Positions 18,150-28,055 of a stretch of DNA of 64,000 nucleotides are shown piece after piece; the first letter of the stretch is position 1, and each line of letters opens with the position of its first letter. The notes below the pieces were generated by a model. It worked only from the letters and a program-made list of their open reading frames with translations, had not been told where the DNA came from and ran no database searches. The translations under genes and the position numbers were made by a program. This DNA comes from Erwinia_E haradaeae_C (GTDB taxonomy: Bacteria; Pseudomonadota; Gammaproteobacteria; Enterobacterales; Enterobacteriaceae). The stretch lies in NCBI RefSeq assembly GCF_900698995.1, contig NZ_LR217735.1, positions 930,001 through 994,000 on the forward strand. The letters run 5' to 3'.

Positions 18150-19430
18150 TTAAGTAATAATTTTAACATAGGCAGAATTTCTCTCATCTTGCATCCAATT
18201 TTCCATTTCTTGGTAAAACTTACGATTAAATAATAAATGATAAGCTTGTTCTTTTTGGATTTCATATCGTTTGTCTATTGTACGAAGATCGAGAATGCGC
18301 ATTAAATGCCATCCAAATACAGAATGAACAGGCTGACTAATCTGCCCGATTTTAAGATTCTTTAGAATATCTCGATACTCTACATCAAACTTTTCTACTG
18401 AGACCCAACCTAAATCATTGATATTACATGATGAGCCGCACTCTTTCAAAAATGTTTCCGCCATTTCATTAAAAGATCTTTTACTATTCACATGCATGGC
18501 AGCATGCAATAACTTTTTCTTTGCTTCAGAATTAGACATCATTACTGATGGTTTGAGCAAAATATGATCAGCATGTATCTCAGTTACTAATGACTTATTG
18601 TCATCACCACGTATATCATTAACTTTTAAAATATAACAACCTGTACTAGAGTTAATCGGACCGATAATGTCACCTTTATGAGAAAATGCTAAAGATTTAG
18701 AAAATAGAGACGGTAGTTCTTGCATTTTTTTCCAACCCATATCAATTTTTTGAATAGGATGTAAGGTGTTAAATTTGAAGATATCTATTTTATTTAAATC
18801 TAAACCATTATTAATACTCTGAATTAATTGTTGAATAATTTTTTTTTGGTTAGTCAGTTGTTCTTGTGTTAGATGTACTGGTAATGGAAGAAAAACGCTA
18901 GTAAGATTAAAATTAACCTGAGAACGTTTTTGCAAAGATATCTGCGTAGCTAGCGAGTCCACCTCCTGAGGCGGTATAATTAAACGATGTCGCACTTCGT
19001 TGTTAATAAATGCCCCTATTATCATATCCTGACGAACCTGTTCGCGATAAGCAACATAGTTTAACCCCTGCTCTACCACATAACTACGTAACTGAGTTAT
19101 ATTTAGTTGATTATTTTTAGCAATATTTAAAATCGCCTCTTCTAGTTGCTCATCATTGACATAAATACCAGACTCTTCTGCTTTTTGTAGTAAAATTGCG
19201 TCCATTATTAATTTTTCTAAAACCTGAGAATATAAAATATTTACATGAGGTAAATTTTTACCAGATTTTTGCGCCTGTATTTTTATAGATCGTATTACAC
19301 TACCCACATCACTATCTAATATTATGTTTTGATTTACAATAGCTGTAATTCTATCTAAAACTTTTGGCGCTGAAAAAACAATTTCAGGCATTAACAATAC
19401 ACCAAGGATTAATAGTTTCCACTTCATCAT
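18150..19430 (-). CDS. surA: Periplasmic peptidyl-prolyl isomerase / chaperone SurA
   Basis: Periplasmic chaperone that escorts outer-membrane beta-barrel proteins, LptD among them, to the BAM machine. It has 426 residues (E. coli 428). A signal peptide ends near residue 21 (...MPEIVFSA). The mature N-terminal chaperone region begins PKVLDRITAIVNQNIILDSDV. Two parvulin domains follow at about 172-275 and 283-385; the second (ADHILLKPS, DLGWVS, VFGWHLMRI) is better conserved than the first. A C-terminal helix follows. It lies 59 bp downstream of lptD on the same strand, the usual lptD-surA order, but pdxA and rsmA do not follow. The ribosome binding site is not obvious. Confidence 0.95.
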   Translation of the reverse strand: MMKWKLLILGVLLMPEIVFSAPKVLDRITAIVNQNIILDSDVGSVIRSIKIQAQKSGKNLPHVNILYSQVLEKLIMDAILLQKAEESGIYVNDEQLEEAILNIAKNNQLNITQLRSYVVEQGLNYVAYREQVRQDMIIGAFINNEVRHRLIIPPQEVDSLATQISLQKRSQVNFNLTSVFLPLPVHLTQEQLTNQKKIIQQLIQSINNGLDLNKIDIFKFNTLHPIQKIDMGWKKMQELPSLFSKSLAFSHKGDIIGPINSSTGCYILKVNDIRGDDNKSLVTEIHADHILLKPSVMMSNSEAKKKLLHAAMHVNSKRSFNEMAETFLKECGSSCNINDLGWVSVEKFDVEYRDILKNLKIGQISQPVHSVFGWHLMRILDLRTIDKRYEIQKEQAYHLLFNRKFYQEMENWMQDERNSAYVKIIT

Positions 19431-19489
19431 ACTTTATCCATTCTCACGTCTCCTGCTTTTAAGTTAGTGATATTTTAAAAATCATAATA

Positions 19490-21841
19490 TTATATAATTT
19501 TTTGATAAGGTAAAATACCTTCAGATAACATTTGGTCAGAATCTAACTCATGATCGGAATTCATACCACGCAGTTCAATATGAAATGAAATTTTATTATC
19601 ATACTGACTCTGATTCTGCTCCCAACTGTTAATTTTACGCTCATAACCTAAACGCACCGCATAACAACAGGAGGTATATTGCATACCTACTAATTGATCG
19701 GCTATTGACTCAGTATTTAGATCATAGTAACAAGCACCAACTAGAGACCATGTGTTCATGATAGGCCAGCTAGCAATAACACCTACTTGCGATATGCCTT
19801 TATCATATCGATCTTGATTACTATAATGCGCCAGAATATTCTTCATATACTCTGCATTCGTATACCGATAACTACACTGCAAAACATGTCCAGAATCATA
19901 ACGCCATTCTATAATCGTATTTCCTTGAGAAATATTATCTACATGTACGTCATACTGAACGCCTCCGCGCATTGATAAATTATCAGTAATTTTCCAATAA
20001 CTATCACTTGCTAATACTACAGAACCTCGAGCCTGATTCCGAAGAAAAGCTTGATGACCATGTACTGTATTAAATGAATAAATCTGTCCTACAGAAAAAT
20101 TAAAACGCTCTAACAGATTTGGGTTAGTAATATGCATTATAAAACCAGTAGCTATTTGATTTGCAGAAGTGATACGATCTAGACCACTATGCGTGCTCTC
20201 TCGAAATAGACCATAATAATCTCTACGTAAAAGCGTAGAGTCATAAGCTTGAATAGAACTCTGATCACAATACGGAATATAGAGATACTGTGCTCTAGGC
20301 TCTATCATTTGCCTATAATCTGTAAACCAATTCATATTACGCTCAAATCGCATGCTACCATCAATTGTAAATTGTGGTAAAATTCTATTGACTGAATTTT
20401 GTAATTTAAGTGTATGTTGTTGCTTTAAATTATAATATTCAATATTATATTGTTCATAATGTGTAGCAAATAATTTTACTGAAGCGCGTATCGCATTCCA
20501 GTCCTTTATACGAGACCACTTGATATCTGGCTCTAAATGAAAACGCATTGCACTCGGCATATGTGAATCCACATTAACAAACCGTGAGATCTGAGCGTAT
20601 AAGTGTCCATACAGCGGATAAAAATGGCGATAATAATAATTCAAATCAAATTGTGGTTCCGCACTATAAGTATCCTGTTGATCTTTGACTGATAAGCTTT
20701 GAAATTTTTTTATTGATAGCATTGCATCCCAATTATGTTCAGCATACCCAAAACTAAGCTTTTGAGTCATATAATCATCACTGGTTGTACCATAAATTGA
20801 ATCTAAATCTGAAAAATAATACGGATCGCTCACTTTTGTATAATCAACTTTAAATCGCCAATTTTCTAAATATACGCTACTGTTCTGCCAGTGGAATAAC
20901 CATCTATTAAAAGATCTATCAGCCTTAATGTGTTCCGTCTGATAAAGAAGATCATGATTTAAATAGTCAAACTCAATAGTACCACTGCCACCTATTAAGT
21001 AACGAAATTCGTTTTGCCACTGTATACCTCTTCGACTAATGTAATGTGCTATTAACGTAGCATCTGCCCCTGGCATAATCTTCCAATAATAAGGAAGAGA
21101 ATATTGAAAACCGCCATTTTTATTATAATATGCGCGAGGAGTTAAAAAACCAGAACGACTTTTTTTACCTACTGGTATTTGAAAATAAGGACTATAAAAA
21201 ATTGGTATAGATCCCAATTTAAAACGCGCACCCCAAACTTCAGCTAACTGCTCGTCGTGATCATAAACAATCTTTGATCCAGCAATATGCCAACTATTTT
21301 GCCCTATTGGACAAGAAGTAAAAGTTCCATTTTTTAAAATTGTATAACGATTAGAATTTCTTAACTGTATTTGATCAGCCACACCCCTTCCTTGGCGCCC
21401 AATCATCTGATAATCACCTCCCCAAATATTAGTATCTTTGGTATTGAGATTCGACCAAGCTCTCAAACCTTTTAACATTATCTTATTATCATAATAACAC
21501 ACCTTGCCTAATGCAAGAATAGTATGTATCGGGCTTTCTGTGCCTTTAGATGCAGAGCGACTAACTTGAACCCTCTCAGATTTAATATGTCTTCTTCCTT
21601 GCTGAATATCAACATGACCACTAAATATTACTTTATCTGGATAAGTGCCCTGAGCTGTGTCTGAGTGAACCACTACAGGTAACTGGTCTATCCTTTTTTT
21701 CTGAGTAAGAAAGTGATCATCTTGATGACCATTAATAATTGGTTCTGTTATTAAGTTATTCGCTAACGTTCTCTTATTAGCAAATACTAATGTAAGTAAC
21801 GAAATCAACAATACAAATAGCCTTATATTCATGCGCCGCAT
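19490..21841 (-). CDS. lptD: LPS-assembly outer-membrane protein LptD
   Basis: The outer-membrane beta-barrel that inserts LPS into the outer leaflet together with the lipoprotein LptE. It has 783 residues (E. coli 784). A signal peptide ends near residue 27 (RTLA). The N-terminal LptA-like domain follows (GHVDIQQGRR, NIWGGDYQMIGRQGRG), then the barrel with IPIFYSPYFQIPVG, DYTKVSDPYYF and SWPIMNTWSLVGA. Cysteines C177 and the pair C725-C726 match E. coli C173 and C724-C725. The counterpart of E. coli C31 is missing (LANNLITEP), so only one of the two long-range disulfides can form. An extra cysteine occurs at C115. Its folding partner SurA is encoded immediately downstream. Confidence 0.96.
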   Translation of the reverse strand: MRRMNIRLFVLLISLLTLVFANKRTLANNLITEPIINGHQDDHFLTQKKRIDQLPVVVHSDTAQGTYPDKVIFSGHVDIQQGRRHIKSERVQVSRSASKGTESPIHTILALGKVCYYDNKIMLKGLRAWSNLNTKDTNIWGGDYQMIGRQGRGVADQIQLRNSNRYTILKNGTFTSCPIGQNSWHIAGSKIVYDHDEQLAEVWGARFKLGSIPIFYSPYFQIPVGKKSRSGFLTPRAYYNKNGGFQYSLPYYWKIMPGADATLIAHYISRRGIQWQNEFRYLIGGSGTIEFDYLNHDLLYQTEHIKADRSFNRWLFHWQNSSVYLENWRFKVDYTKVSDPYYFSDLDSIYGTTSDDYMTQKLSFGYAEHNWDAMLSIKKFQSLSVKDQQDTYSAEPQFDLNYYYRHFYPLYGHLYAQISRFVNVDSHMPSAMRFHLEPDIKWSRIKDWNAIRASVKLFATHYEQYNIEYYNLKQQHTLKLQNSVNRILPQFTIDGSMRFERNMNWFTDYRQMIEPRAQYLYIPYCDQSSIQAYDSTLLRRDYYGLFRESTHSGLDRITSANQIATGFIMHITNPNLLERFNFSVGQIYSFNTVHGHQAFLRNQARGSVVLASDSYWKITDNLSMRGGVQYDVHVDNISQGNTIIEWRYDSGHVLQCSYRYTNAEYMKNILAHYSNQDRYDKGISQVGVIASWPIMNTWSLVGACYYDLNTESIADQLVGMQYTSCCYAVRLGYERKINSWEQNQSQYDNKISFHIELRGMNSDHELDSDQMLSEGILPYQKII

Positions 21842-22236
21842 TAAAATTCCATAAGAACTATAATTTTTCTCATGTATAGATAATATTTTATTATTGTCTA
21901 TATATAGCTGATATATCTAAAATATTCGCTATATTATAATGAGATAAAATCAAGAAATAACCTATATTTTCAAAAAATACCACTGGTTCGAAAAAAATGC
22001 TCTGCAATTATAGATTGCATTATTATATGGTATTATGCAAATAATGATTCTAATAATCAAAGCATTTCAAGATCTTTGCTCAATCTAATGCCCACCTAAA
22101 ATATACTCTAAAACTAATATGTGTCTCACTGCGAGCTGATAGAATAAAGATACATGATCTATATTAATATTAGGTGCATAGTTATAACAAAACTATATAT
22201 ACTTATATAAAAGTATTATTCTATAATACTATATAC

Positions 22237-22250
22237 ATCACCTGAGTGAT
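22237..22250. repeat. CTGA-loop inverted repeat, copy 1
   Basis: ATCAC (22237-22241), loop CTGA, GTGAT (22246-22250). The same 14 bases form the core of a longer hairpin at 24319-24340 on the other side of djlA. Confidence 0.6.
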
Positions 22251-22421
22251 AATAACATCTTCTATATAGAAGATATGCACACGTTAATCAGAAACTAGAC
22301 ATTCTTGCAGATAATGATATATGTTTGTTGTTATACTTTTCATCTTTACTAGCAATATAAAACTATAATTTTATATTTTTTTAAAATTTGTAGATTTTTC
22401 TATAACATCTTCGTGTGCGTA

Positions 22422-22447
22422 TAAAAGATAATTATAATTATCTTTTA
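22422..22447. repeat. 26-bp perfect palindrome upstream of lptD
   Basis: TAAAAGATAATTA (22422-22434) is followed directly by its reverse complement (22435-22447). It is only AT-rich DNA with one G/C pair, located 580 bp before the lptD start. Its right arm overlaps an 11-bp tandem repeat. Confidence 0.6.
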
Positions 22448-23397
22448 GTTATCTTTTAGTTATTTTATAACTATTTTAAATCAAGCCATAAAAATAGTGC
22501 ATTATTTTAAGTAATAATGTTCTTTATTAATGCAAGAGAGCATATGTATAATATTGTTTTAAGAAATCGAAATATGCAATCAAACATACACATGTTACTA
22601 TTAATACCGTATAATCAAAATATACAGATAAATAATATTTTTATATAAACATGGTTTATAAATAGACCATTATTCTCATTAAGAATGCTTATCTATTTTA
22701 GAAAACAATACAACTTAATTTTTATAATAAAACCTCTCCACCTAATAATGCGATTACTTAACCTGCAATTATTACACTATGGTAGATAATGAAATAAGAA
22801 TATGCTATAGCATATTCTCAACTAAAAGAATCACATCACATGAAAGATTCTAAAAATAGTTATATAATAATTTAGGACTTACCCTGCACCTCTATAAGTT
22901 AATAATATAAGTAATAACATTAATTTTTAGAGATAATCTAGCCTACAGGTGAGAACAACTCTCGATAAATCTGTGATTATATTGTAGCAAAACACAGAAC
23001 GCATTCTACTAATGGGGCTTACCAGAAAAATCTTATGTCGTTTAACTAACTACAAAACATGTCACGCTCAAATCAATTGATAACAAATAGAGAGAATACT
23101 TTATAAATGTAAATACACCTAATTAAACTTCAAAAATCTAAAATAAATTTAAGATTCCTATAATAGATAAGAGATTATTAAGATGAGAAATCTGGCAGTT
23201 TTCTCACAATACATTTATTTTGAAAATTATTAAAAACCTATATGAGACAATGTTTTAAAACATAGAAAAATCCGATATATATTATGTTTTGTAGAAAAAT
23301 CACATTATGATGATATATATTAATTTTCTTTTACATTGAAAGTAAAAGTTAATATTTTCAAAAGATCTCAGAAATATGATGACCTAATGAGGAGTTT

Positions 23398-24225
23398 ATG
23401 TACTATTGGGGAAGAATGTTAGGAATGGCTTGGGGTATACTGTCCGGTTTAGGATTCTGGGGTATCCTAATAGGTCTTCTTATGGGGTATATATTTGATA
23501 GAGCTCGCTCATCTACTTATCAAAACGATATGTCTGATAAAAAAATACGTCAATCTCTATTCTTTTGTACTACTTTTCAAGTTTTAGGGCATTTAACTAA
23601 ATCAAAAGGGCGAGTCACAAACGCAGACATTCAAATAGTATCCCAATTAATGGATCGAATGAGATTAGATAGAGTGAGTCGTGCAGAAGCACAGCATGCT
23701 TTTCGTGAGGGAAAAAATGTAAACTACCCTATGCGAGACAAATTACGTGAACTGCGTATCGCCTGTATTCATCGTTTTGATCTACTACGTATGTTTCTTG
23801 AAATTCAAATGCAAGCAGCTTTTTCTGATGGCATTTTACATCCTAATGAACGCAAGATACTATATATTATTGCTGAAGAACTAGGAATATCACATGCACA
23901 ATTCAATCAATTTTTACAAATGATGGAAAGCGGACAACAGTTTGGGGGCGGCTATCAAAATGAACAATCCTCAAAAAATACCAATAATTACACTCCAGAA
24001 ACCACAGGCCCTACACTAGAGGATGCCTGCACCATGATGGGAGTCTCAAGTAATGACGATGCTACCACAATTAAAAGAGCCTATCGCAAAAGAATGAGTG
24101 AGCATCATCCAGATAAATTGGTAGCAAAAGGTTTACCGCCAGAGATGATGCAAATGGCAAAACAAAAAACACAAGCACTACAAGCAGCTTATAACCTCAT
24201 TAAACGTAAAAAAGGTTTTAAATAA
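23398..24225 (+). CDS. djlA: Membrane-anchored DnaJ-like co-chaperone DjlA
   Basis: DjlA is an inner-membrane J-domain protein that stimulates DnaK. It has 275 residues (E. coli 271). Residues about 8-30 form one hydrophobic membrane segment rich in glycine (GLGFWGILIGLLMGY). A TerB-like cytoplasmic domain follows (about 50-175: TKSKGRVTNADI, SQLMDRM, DGILHPNERKILYIIAEELGIS). A glycine/glutamine linker leads to the C-terminal J domain with HPD at 237-239 (EHHPDKLVAKGLPPEMM). Strong ribosome binding site GAGGAG before ATG. Divergent from lptD as in E. coli; rluA, its usual downstream neighbour, is absent. Confidence 0.96.
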   Translation: MYYWGRMLGMAWGILSGLGFWGILIGLLMGYIFDRARSSTYQNDMSDKKIRQSLFFCTTFQVLGHLTKSKGRVTNADIQIVSQLMDRMRLDRVSRAEAQHAFREGKNVNYPMRDKLRELRIACIHRFDLLRMFLEIQMQAAFSDGILHPNERKILYIIAEELGISHAQFNQFLQMMESGQQFGGGYQNEQSSKNTNNYTPETTGPTLEDACTMMGVSSNDDATTIKRAYRKRMSEHHPDKLVAKGLPPEMMQMAKQKTQALQAAYNLIKRKKGFK

Positions 24226-24318
24226 TATTTAACCTAACTAAAAATAGAAAAAATTTTAGATAAAAAATATGTATATCAATGTATATTGTAGATAATTATT
24301 TTTAATGTACTACATAAA

Positions 24319-24340
24319 ATTTATCACCTGAGTGATAAAT
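24319..24340. terminator. 9-bp hairpin with CTGA loop after djlA (copy 2)
   Basis: ATTTATCAC (24319-24327), loop CTGA, GTGATAAAT (24332-24340). It is perfect over 9 bp. No T-run follows, so it is not a classical intrinsic terminator; it could protect the djlA mRNA 3' end or bind a protein. It shares its 14-base core with 22237-22250. Confidence 0.4.
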
Positions 24341-24868
24341 CCATATCTATATTAGTTTAAATTTTAAAATACATACAACATATCTGTAAGTCTACAGTAT
24401 GTGATTTGATATGAATAAAAATATAATAAACAGCTATTATGTTTATTTAATTAAGTTACAAAAATACCACAAAACCTATATGTGATACTTATATTTATTT
24501 ATTATTATTGAGAAAGCGATTATGTTTATGAAAAACCTCGATAATTTTCATAAAAATAAATTTTAAAATATATTGTTATTGTTTGTAAGTGTGTATTATA
24601 ATTTATTTTATTGTTCCCATTAAGTATTATTTTTTAATACTTGTACTGTTATACACAATGACAATTATAAACACTGATTATACTACTCTATTTAAAAACT
24701 ACATTTATATTATACAACAAAAATTGTATATTATTGTATAGATAATAATTATTATATGTAGTATATAATGTATAAATTTTACTTTTTTTCGAATTAACTA
24801 AAATTATTTAAAATACTATTTATTAATATTTGACTACTATACAAAATCTATACAAAATTTAAATAACT

Positions 24869-25018
24869 ATGCCTATAATGTACAATGATCTGTTAAGATT
24901 ACTTACTCTAAGTCCTCAAACCCTATCTGGTAAAAATCAGATTATAAAAAATATTATACAAGCATCTTTAAAGAGATTGCTATTAAATAGCATGATTTTA
25001 TCAAAAAAACTCAACTAA
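24869..25018 (+). CDS. Small open frame of 49 codons, doubtful
   Basis: ATG at 24869 (or in-frame 24878), TAA at 25016-25018. The middle of the peptide (IIQASLKRLLLNS) resembles the segment TLQAQLTRLDLVS of E. coli UbiK (YqiC), a ubiquinone-biosynthesis accessory factor, but it is about half as long and lacks the rest. There is no Shine-Dalgarno. Its codon choice looks a little less AT-rich than the surroundings. It may be a gene remnant or chance. Confidence 0.2.
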   Translation: MPIMYNDLLRLLTLSPQTLSGKNQIIKNIIQASLKRLLLNSMILSKKLN

Positions 25019-25043
25019 TTGCTCTTTTTACACATAAAGAACA

Positions 25044-25802
25044 TTAAACAGGATTATTAATATCAATAAATATAACCTCAATATTATATTGTCTTGACAA
25101 CCAATCACCTAGTGCCTGAATCCCGCCACGTTCAGTAGCGTGATGCCCTGCAGCAAAAAAATGTAAGCCTTGCTCTCTTACACTATGTACTGTGTGTTCT
25201 GATATCTCACCAGTAATAAATGCATCAACGCCAAAATCAGCAGCTTGATCAATAAATCTCTGCCCACCTCCACTACAAAAAGCTATACATTCAATCAATA
25301 ATGGTGCGTTCTGTGCATAATAATGTAAAGGCTCTCTCCCTAGTGCCACAGAGAGACACTTTTTAAATTTATCTGCACTTACTGGATTTTTAAGAGTTCC
25401 CCATAGAACTAGGGGATGTATTATATTCCCTTTTATTTTAATATTTAACAATTCCGCTAATTTTACATTATTTCCAAATTTTGGATGAATATCTAATGGC
25501 ATATGCCAAGCAAAAAGATTAATATCATGTACTAGAAGTATTCTTAATCGTTGTCGTTTCATGCCCTTTATAACAGTAGGTTCATTTTTCCAGAAATAAC
25601 CATGATGCACTATAATTGCATCTGCATCTAATCTAACAGCTTCATTTAATAAATCATAACAGGCAGTAACGCCAGTAATCACTTTCTTAATCTGCCTACG
25701 CCCCTCTACCTGAAGACCATTAATCACATTATCATTAAAAGTCTCGGTATGTAAAAGCTGATTGACCTTTTTTTCTAACTCAAAATTAGATATCATAACC
25801 AT
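25044..25802 (-). CDS. ybgI: NIF3/DUF34-family metal-binding protein (YbgI-like)
   Basis: A conserved di-metal protein of the NIF3 family, often annotated as a GTP cyclohydrolase 1 type 2 homologue; its true reaction is not settled. It has 252 residues (E. coli YbgI 247). Metal ligand blocks are intact: VHHGYFWK, HMPLDIHP, and near the C-terminus FFAAGHHATERGG with the paired histidines and glutamate. FGVDAFITGEISEHTVHSAREQG-like sequence (ITGEISEHTVHSVREQGLHF) is diagnostic. The start could be 25802 or the Met two codons later; AGGA lies just upstream of the first. No operon partner is near. Confidence 0.92.
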   Translation of the reverse strand: MVMISNFELEKKVNQLLHTETFNDNVINGLQVEGRRQIKKVITGVTACYDLLNEAVRLDADAIIVHHGYFWKNEPTVIKGMKRQRLRILLVHDINLFAWHMPLDIHPKFGNNVKLAELLNIKIKGNIIHPLVLWGTLKNPVSADKFKKCLSVALGREPLHYYAQNAPLLIECIAFCSGGGQRFIDQAADFGVDAFITGEISEHTVHSVREQGLHFFAAGHHATERGGIQALGDWLSRQYNIEVIFIDINNPV

Positions 25803-26642
25803 TCATCCTGTTATTTTATATCTTATCTTTAATTAATCTATATATTTTTATACTAAATTTCTAGAAAAATCATTAGATCTAATCTAGTAACACTAGAATG
25901 CTTGTCTTAATCAGATCATCTACAAATAAGTTAAAGATTATCACCATAATAATAAAAGTATCTATATATTATTGCATAATATCATATATAAAAAACACAC
26001 CATACCACAAAACTCCTAATAATTTAAACTATATAGTGTGTATAAAACACACTAAACTAAGCAGATAATATTACATATTTAACAAAGCGCGACTATCCTT
26101 AATATACCTTTCTGATAAGTATAGTTATCGAACGATTTTCATATTACTTATGATGCATAGGCACGGCTCAATGCTATCATCATGTATTAAGCAAACTAAC
26201 AGTAAATACATAAGTATACTTTAATATAACTAATGATTACTGGTTAATTAAGCTGTATACGAAGTAATATAATGGGGGGTATATCATGTTATGTCTAATA
26301 TCTAGTATTCTAGCAAGAGTTGATCAATAATTCTCTTAAGATATAATTAATATTAGCTACCAAACCACTAAAAACCCTTACGCATCAAAAAAAATAACAA
26401 AATAAACTTTTATAATTGTATAGTTTGATTTTACACAGCTTTCTCAAGTACTCTCGATTCACTAATCTTTAATTAATAAAATTCTTTACTCATACTCAAA
26501 TTACTACTTAAGGATTGTTAAAGATTGTAAAAAATAAAATATATTTAATTTTTAATTAATAATACTTTCTATAATTTCACTATAACAATAAAATTCATTA
26601 ATCTAGTTGTGATAAGTCAGCTAATAAAAAAAACTACTCATG
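25803..26642. other. Spacer ybgI-pykF with one hairpin
   Basis: AT-rich, no gene seen. It holds a perfect 8-bp hairpin TAGTGTGT/ACACACTA (26034-26041 and 26047-26054, loop ATAAA) and an unusual run of six Gs near 26274. Neither is explained. Confidence 0.45.
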
Positions 26643-28055
26643 TTATAATACATGCACTGATGATGTATTAGTGGTACCACTAGGAACTAGCGCACCAGAT
26701 ACCATTATTAACGTATCACCTTTTTTAGCATAGCCATTAGCCGCAGCTGCTTCCTTACCTAGTCTATAAAAATCATCTGTAGAAGTGAATCTATCAACTA
26801 ATAATGTTTCAACACCCTTGCTCAATTGCAACTGCCTTGCTGTTTTTTCATTAGTTGTGAGCGCTAAAATAGTAGCAGATGGACAATACTTACGTAAAGA
26901 TTTAGCCGATTTTCCACCTTCAGTAGCTACAATAATTAATGGAGATTCAAGTTTTTCGGAAATTTCAACCGCACTACGACAAACTGCTTCAGTTATATGC
27001 ATTGTACAATTATCGTTCTGGAAATCTAAAACGCTCCGCATAACACGATCAGTCCTCTGACAAATATTTGCCATGATATCAACAGATTCTATTGGATAAT
27101 TTCCTTTTGCGCTTTCACCAGATAACATAACAGCATCCGTACCATCCAAGATAGCATTGGCTACATCTCCAGCTTCTGCGCGGGTTGGTCTTGGATTTTT
27201 CATCATCGAGTCAAGCATCTGAGTAGCAGTAATAATCACCTTACGTTCATAATTACACTTTTTAATCATCATCTTTTGCGCAAAAATTACCTCTTCAACT
27301 GGGATTTCTACACCGAGATCACCACGAGCAACCATAATACCATCAGACACATTAAGAATTTCTTCAAAATTATATAAACCTTCTTGATTTTCAATTTTAG
27401 AAATAATTTGAATGTGCTCGCCACCATGAGAATTTAGATGTTCTCGAATATGCAGAACATCAGAACAGCTACGAATAAAAGAAGCAGCAATAAAGTCAAC
27501 ATCCTGATTACATCCAAAAATCAGATCTAATTTATCTTGCTCTGCTAATGCTGGTAAATTAATTGAAACACCAGGCAAGTTAATGCCTTTATAAGAGCCA
27601 AGCTTTCCATTGTTTAGCACTTGACATGTAACTGTATTACTTGTTACTGAAATCACTCGCATACCAATTAAACCATCATCTACTAAAATAGTGTTACCAA
27701 TATTTAAGTCTGTAGAAAAACCTGGATAAGTTACTGCTACCCCATCAGAAGTTCCGATAAAATTTGGATCTGTAGTAAAATGAAATACCTGCCCAGCTAT
27801 TAAAGAAACATCCTTGCCATCTTTTAATTTCATAGTGCGAATTTCTGGACCTTTAGTGTCAAGAAGAATAGCTGCCTGATACCTACTAATATTCATAACA
27901 TTACGCAACCTGGCAATACGTTGGGCGTGCTCCTGAGAATTACCATGAGAAAAGTTTAAACGCATAACGTTCATTCCAGCTTTTAAAAGTTTTAAAAGCA
28001 TCTCTTCTGACTCAGTTTTTGGGCCGATCGTACAAACAATTTTTGTTTTTTTCAT
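26643..28055 (-). CDS. pykF: Pyruvate kinase I
   Basis: Last enzyme of glycolysis: phosphoenolpyruvate plus ADP to pyruvate plus ATP. I place the start at the ATG at 28055, giving MKKTKIVCTIGPKTESEEML and 470 residues, exactly the E. coli PykF type. An in-frame ATG five codons upstream is possible but its AGGA is too close. Conserved blocks: GMNVMRLNFSHG, DTKGPEIRT, the catalytic-lysine region IISKIENQEG, GIMVARGDLGVEIP, TATQMLDSMMKNPRPTRAE and DAVMLSGESAKG. The C-terminal allosteric domain is complete, ending SGTTNTSSVHVL. It clearly belongs to the fructose-bisphosphate-activated PykF type and not PykA. Confidence 0.97.
   Translation of the reverse strand: MKKTKIVCTIGPKTESEEMLLKLLKAGMNVMRLNFSHGNSQEHAQRIARLRNVMNISRYQAAILLDTKGPEIRTMKLKDGKDVSLIAGQVFHFTTDPNFIGTSDGVAVTYPGFSTDLNIGNTILVDDGLIGMRVISVTSNTVTCQVLNNGKLGSYKGINLPGVSINLPALAEQDKLDLIFGCNQDVDFIAASFIRSCSDVLHIREHLNSHGGEHIQIISKIENQEGLYNFEEILNVSDGIMVARGDLGVEIPVEEVIFAQKMMIKKCNYERKVIITATQMLDSMMKNPRPTRAEAGDVANAILDGTDAVMLSGESAKGNYPIESVDIMANICQRTDRVMRSVLDFQNDNCTMHITEAVCRSAVEISEKLESPLIIVATEGGKSAKSLRKYCPSATILALTTNEKTARQLQLSKGVETLLVDRFTSTDDFYRLGKEAAAANGYAKKGDTLIMVSGALVPSGTTNTSSVHVL

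Larger units (their letters stand above)
21842..23397. other. Divergent lptD-djlA spacer with palindromes and a GC-elevated island
   Basis: In E. coli lptD and djlA are near neighbours; here 1.56 kb separate them. No gene is recognisable. The region holds ATCAC-CTGA-GTGAT (22237-22250), which recurs after djlA, a 26-bp perfect palindrome (22422-22447), an 11-bp tandem repeat (TTATCTTTTAG, 22438-22459), and a stretch at about 22930-23080 with more G/C than its surroundings and short open frames on both strands that I cannot identify. Confidence 0.5.
24226..25043. other. Spacer djlA-nif3 with hairpin and a small open frame
   Basis: AT-rich. It contains a 9-bp hairpin 93 bp after djlA (24319-24340) and, at the far end, a 49-codon open frame (24869-25018) listed separately. 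rluA and rapA occupy the equivalent position in E. coli. Confidence 0.5.

Noticed and set aside
21981..21995. GGTTCGAA string like a tRNA T-loop
   Set aside because: The flanking bases cannot form the T-arm stem and no anticodon or acceptor arms are present.
22237..22250. Resemblance of ATCAC-CTGA-GTGAT to lambda-type operators
   Set aside because: The spacing and half-sites differ, and there is no phage gene in the window.
26785..27060. Antisense frame of 91 codons inside pykF, and similar frames inside cysD, lptD, recD, mnmA and ansP
   Set aside because: They are shadows of well-conserved genes on the other strand, without ribosome binding sites or recognisable proteins.
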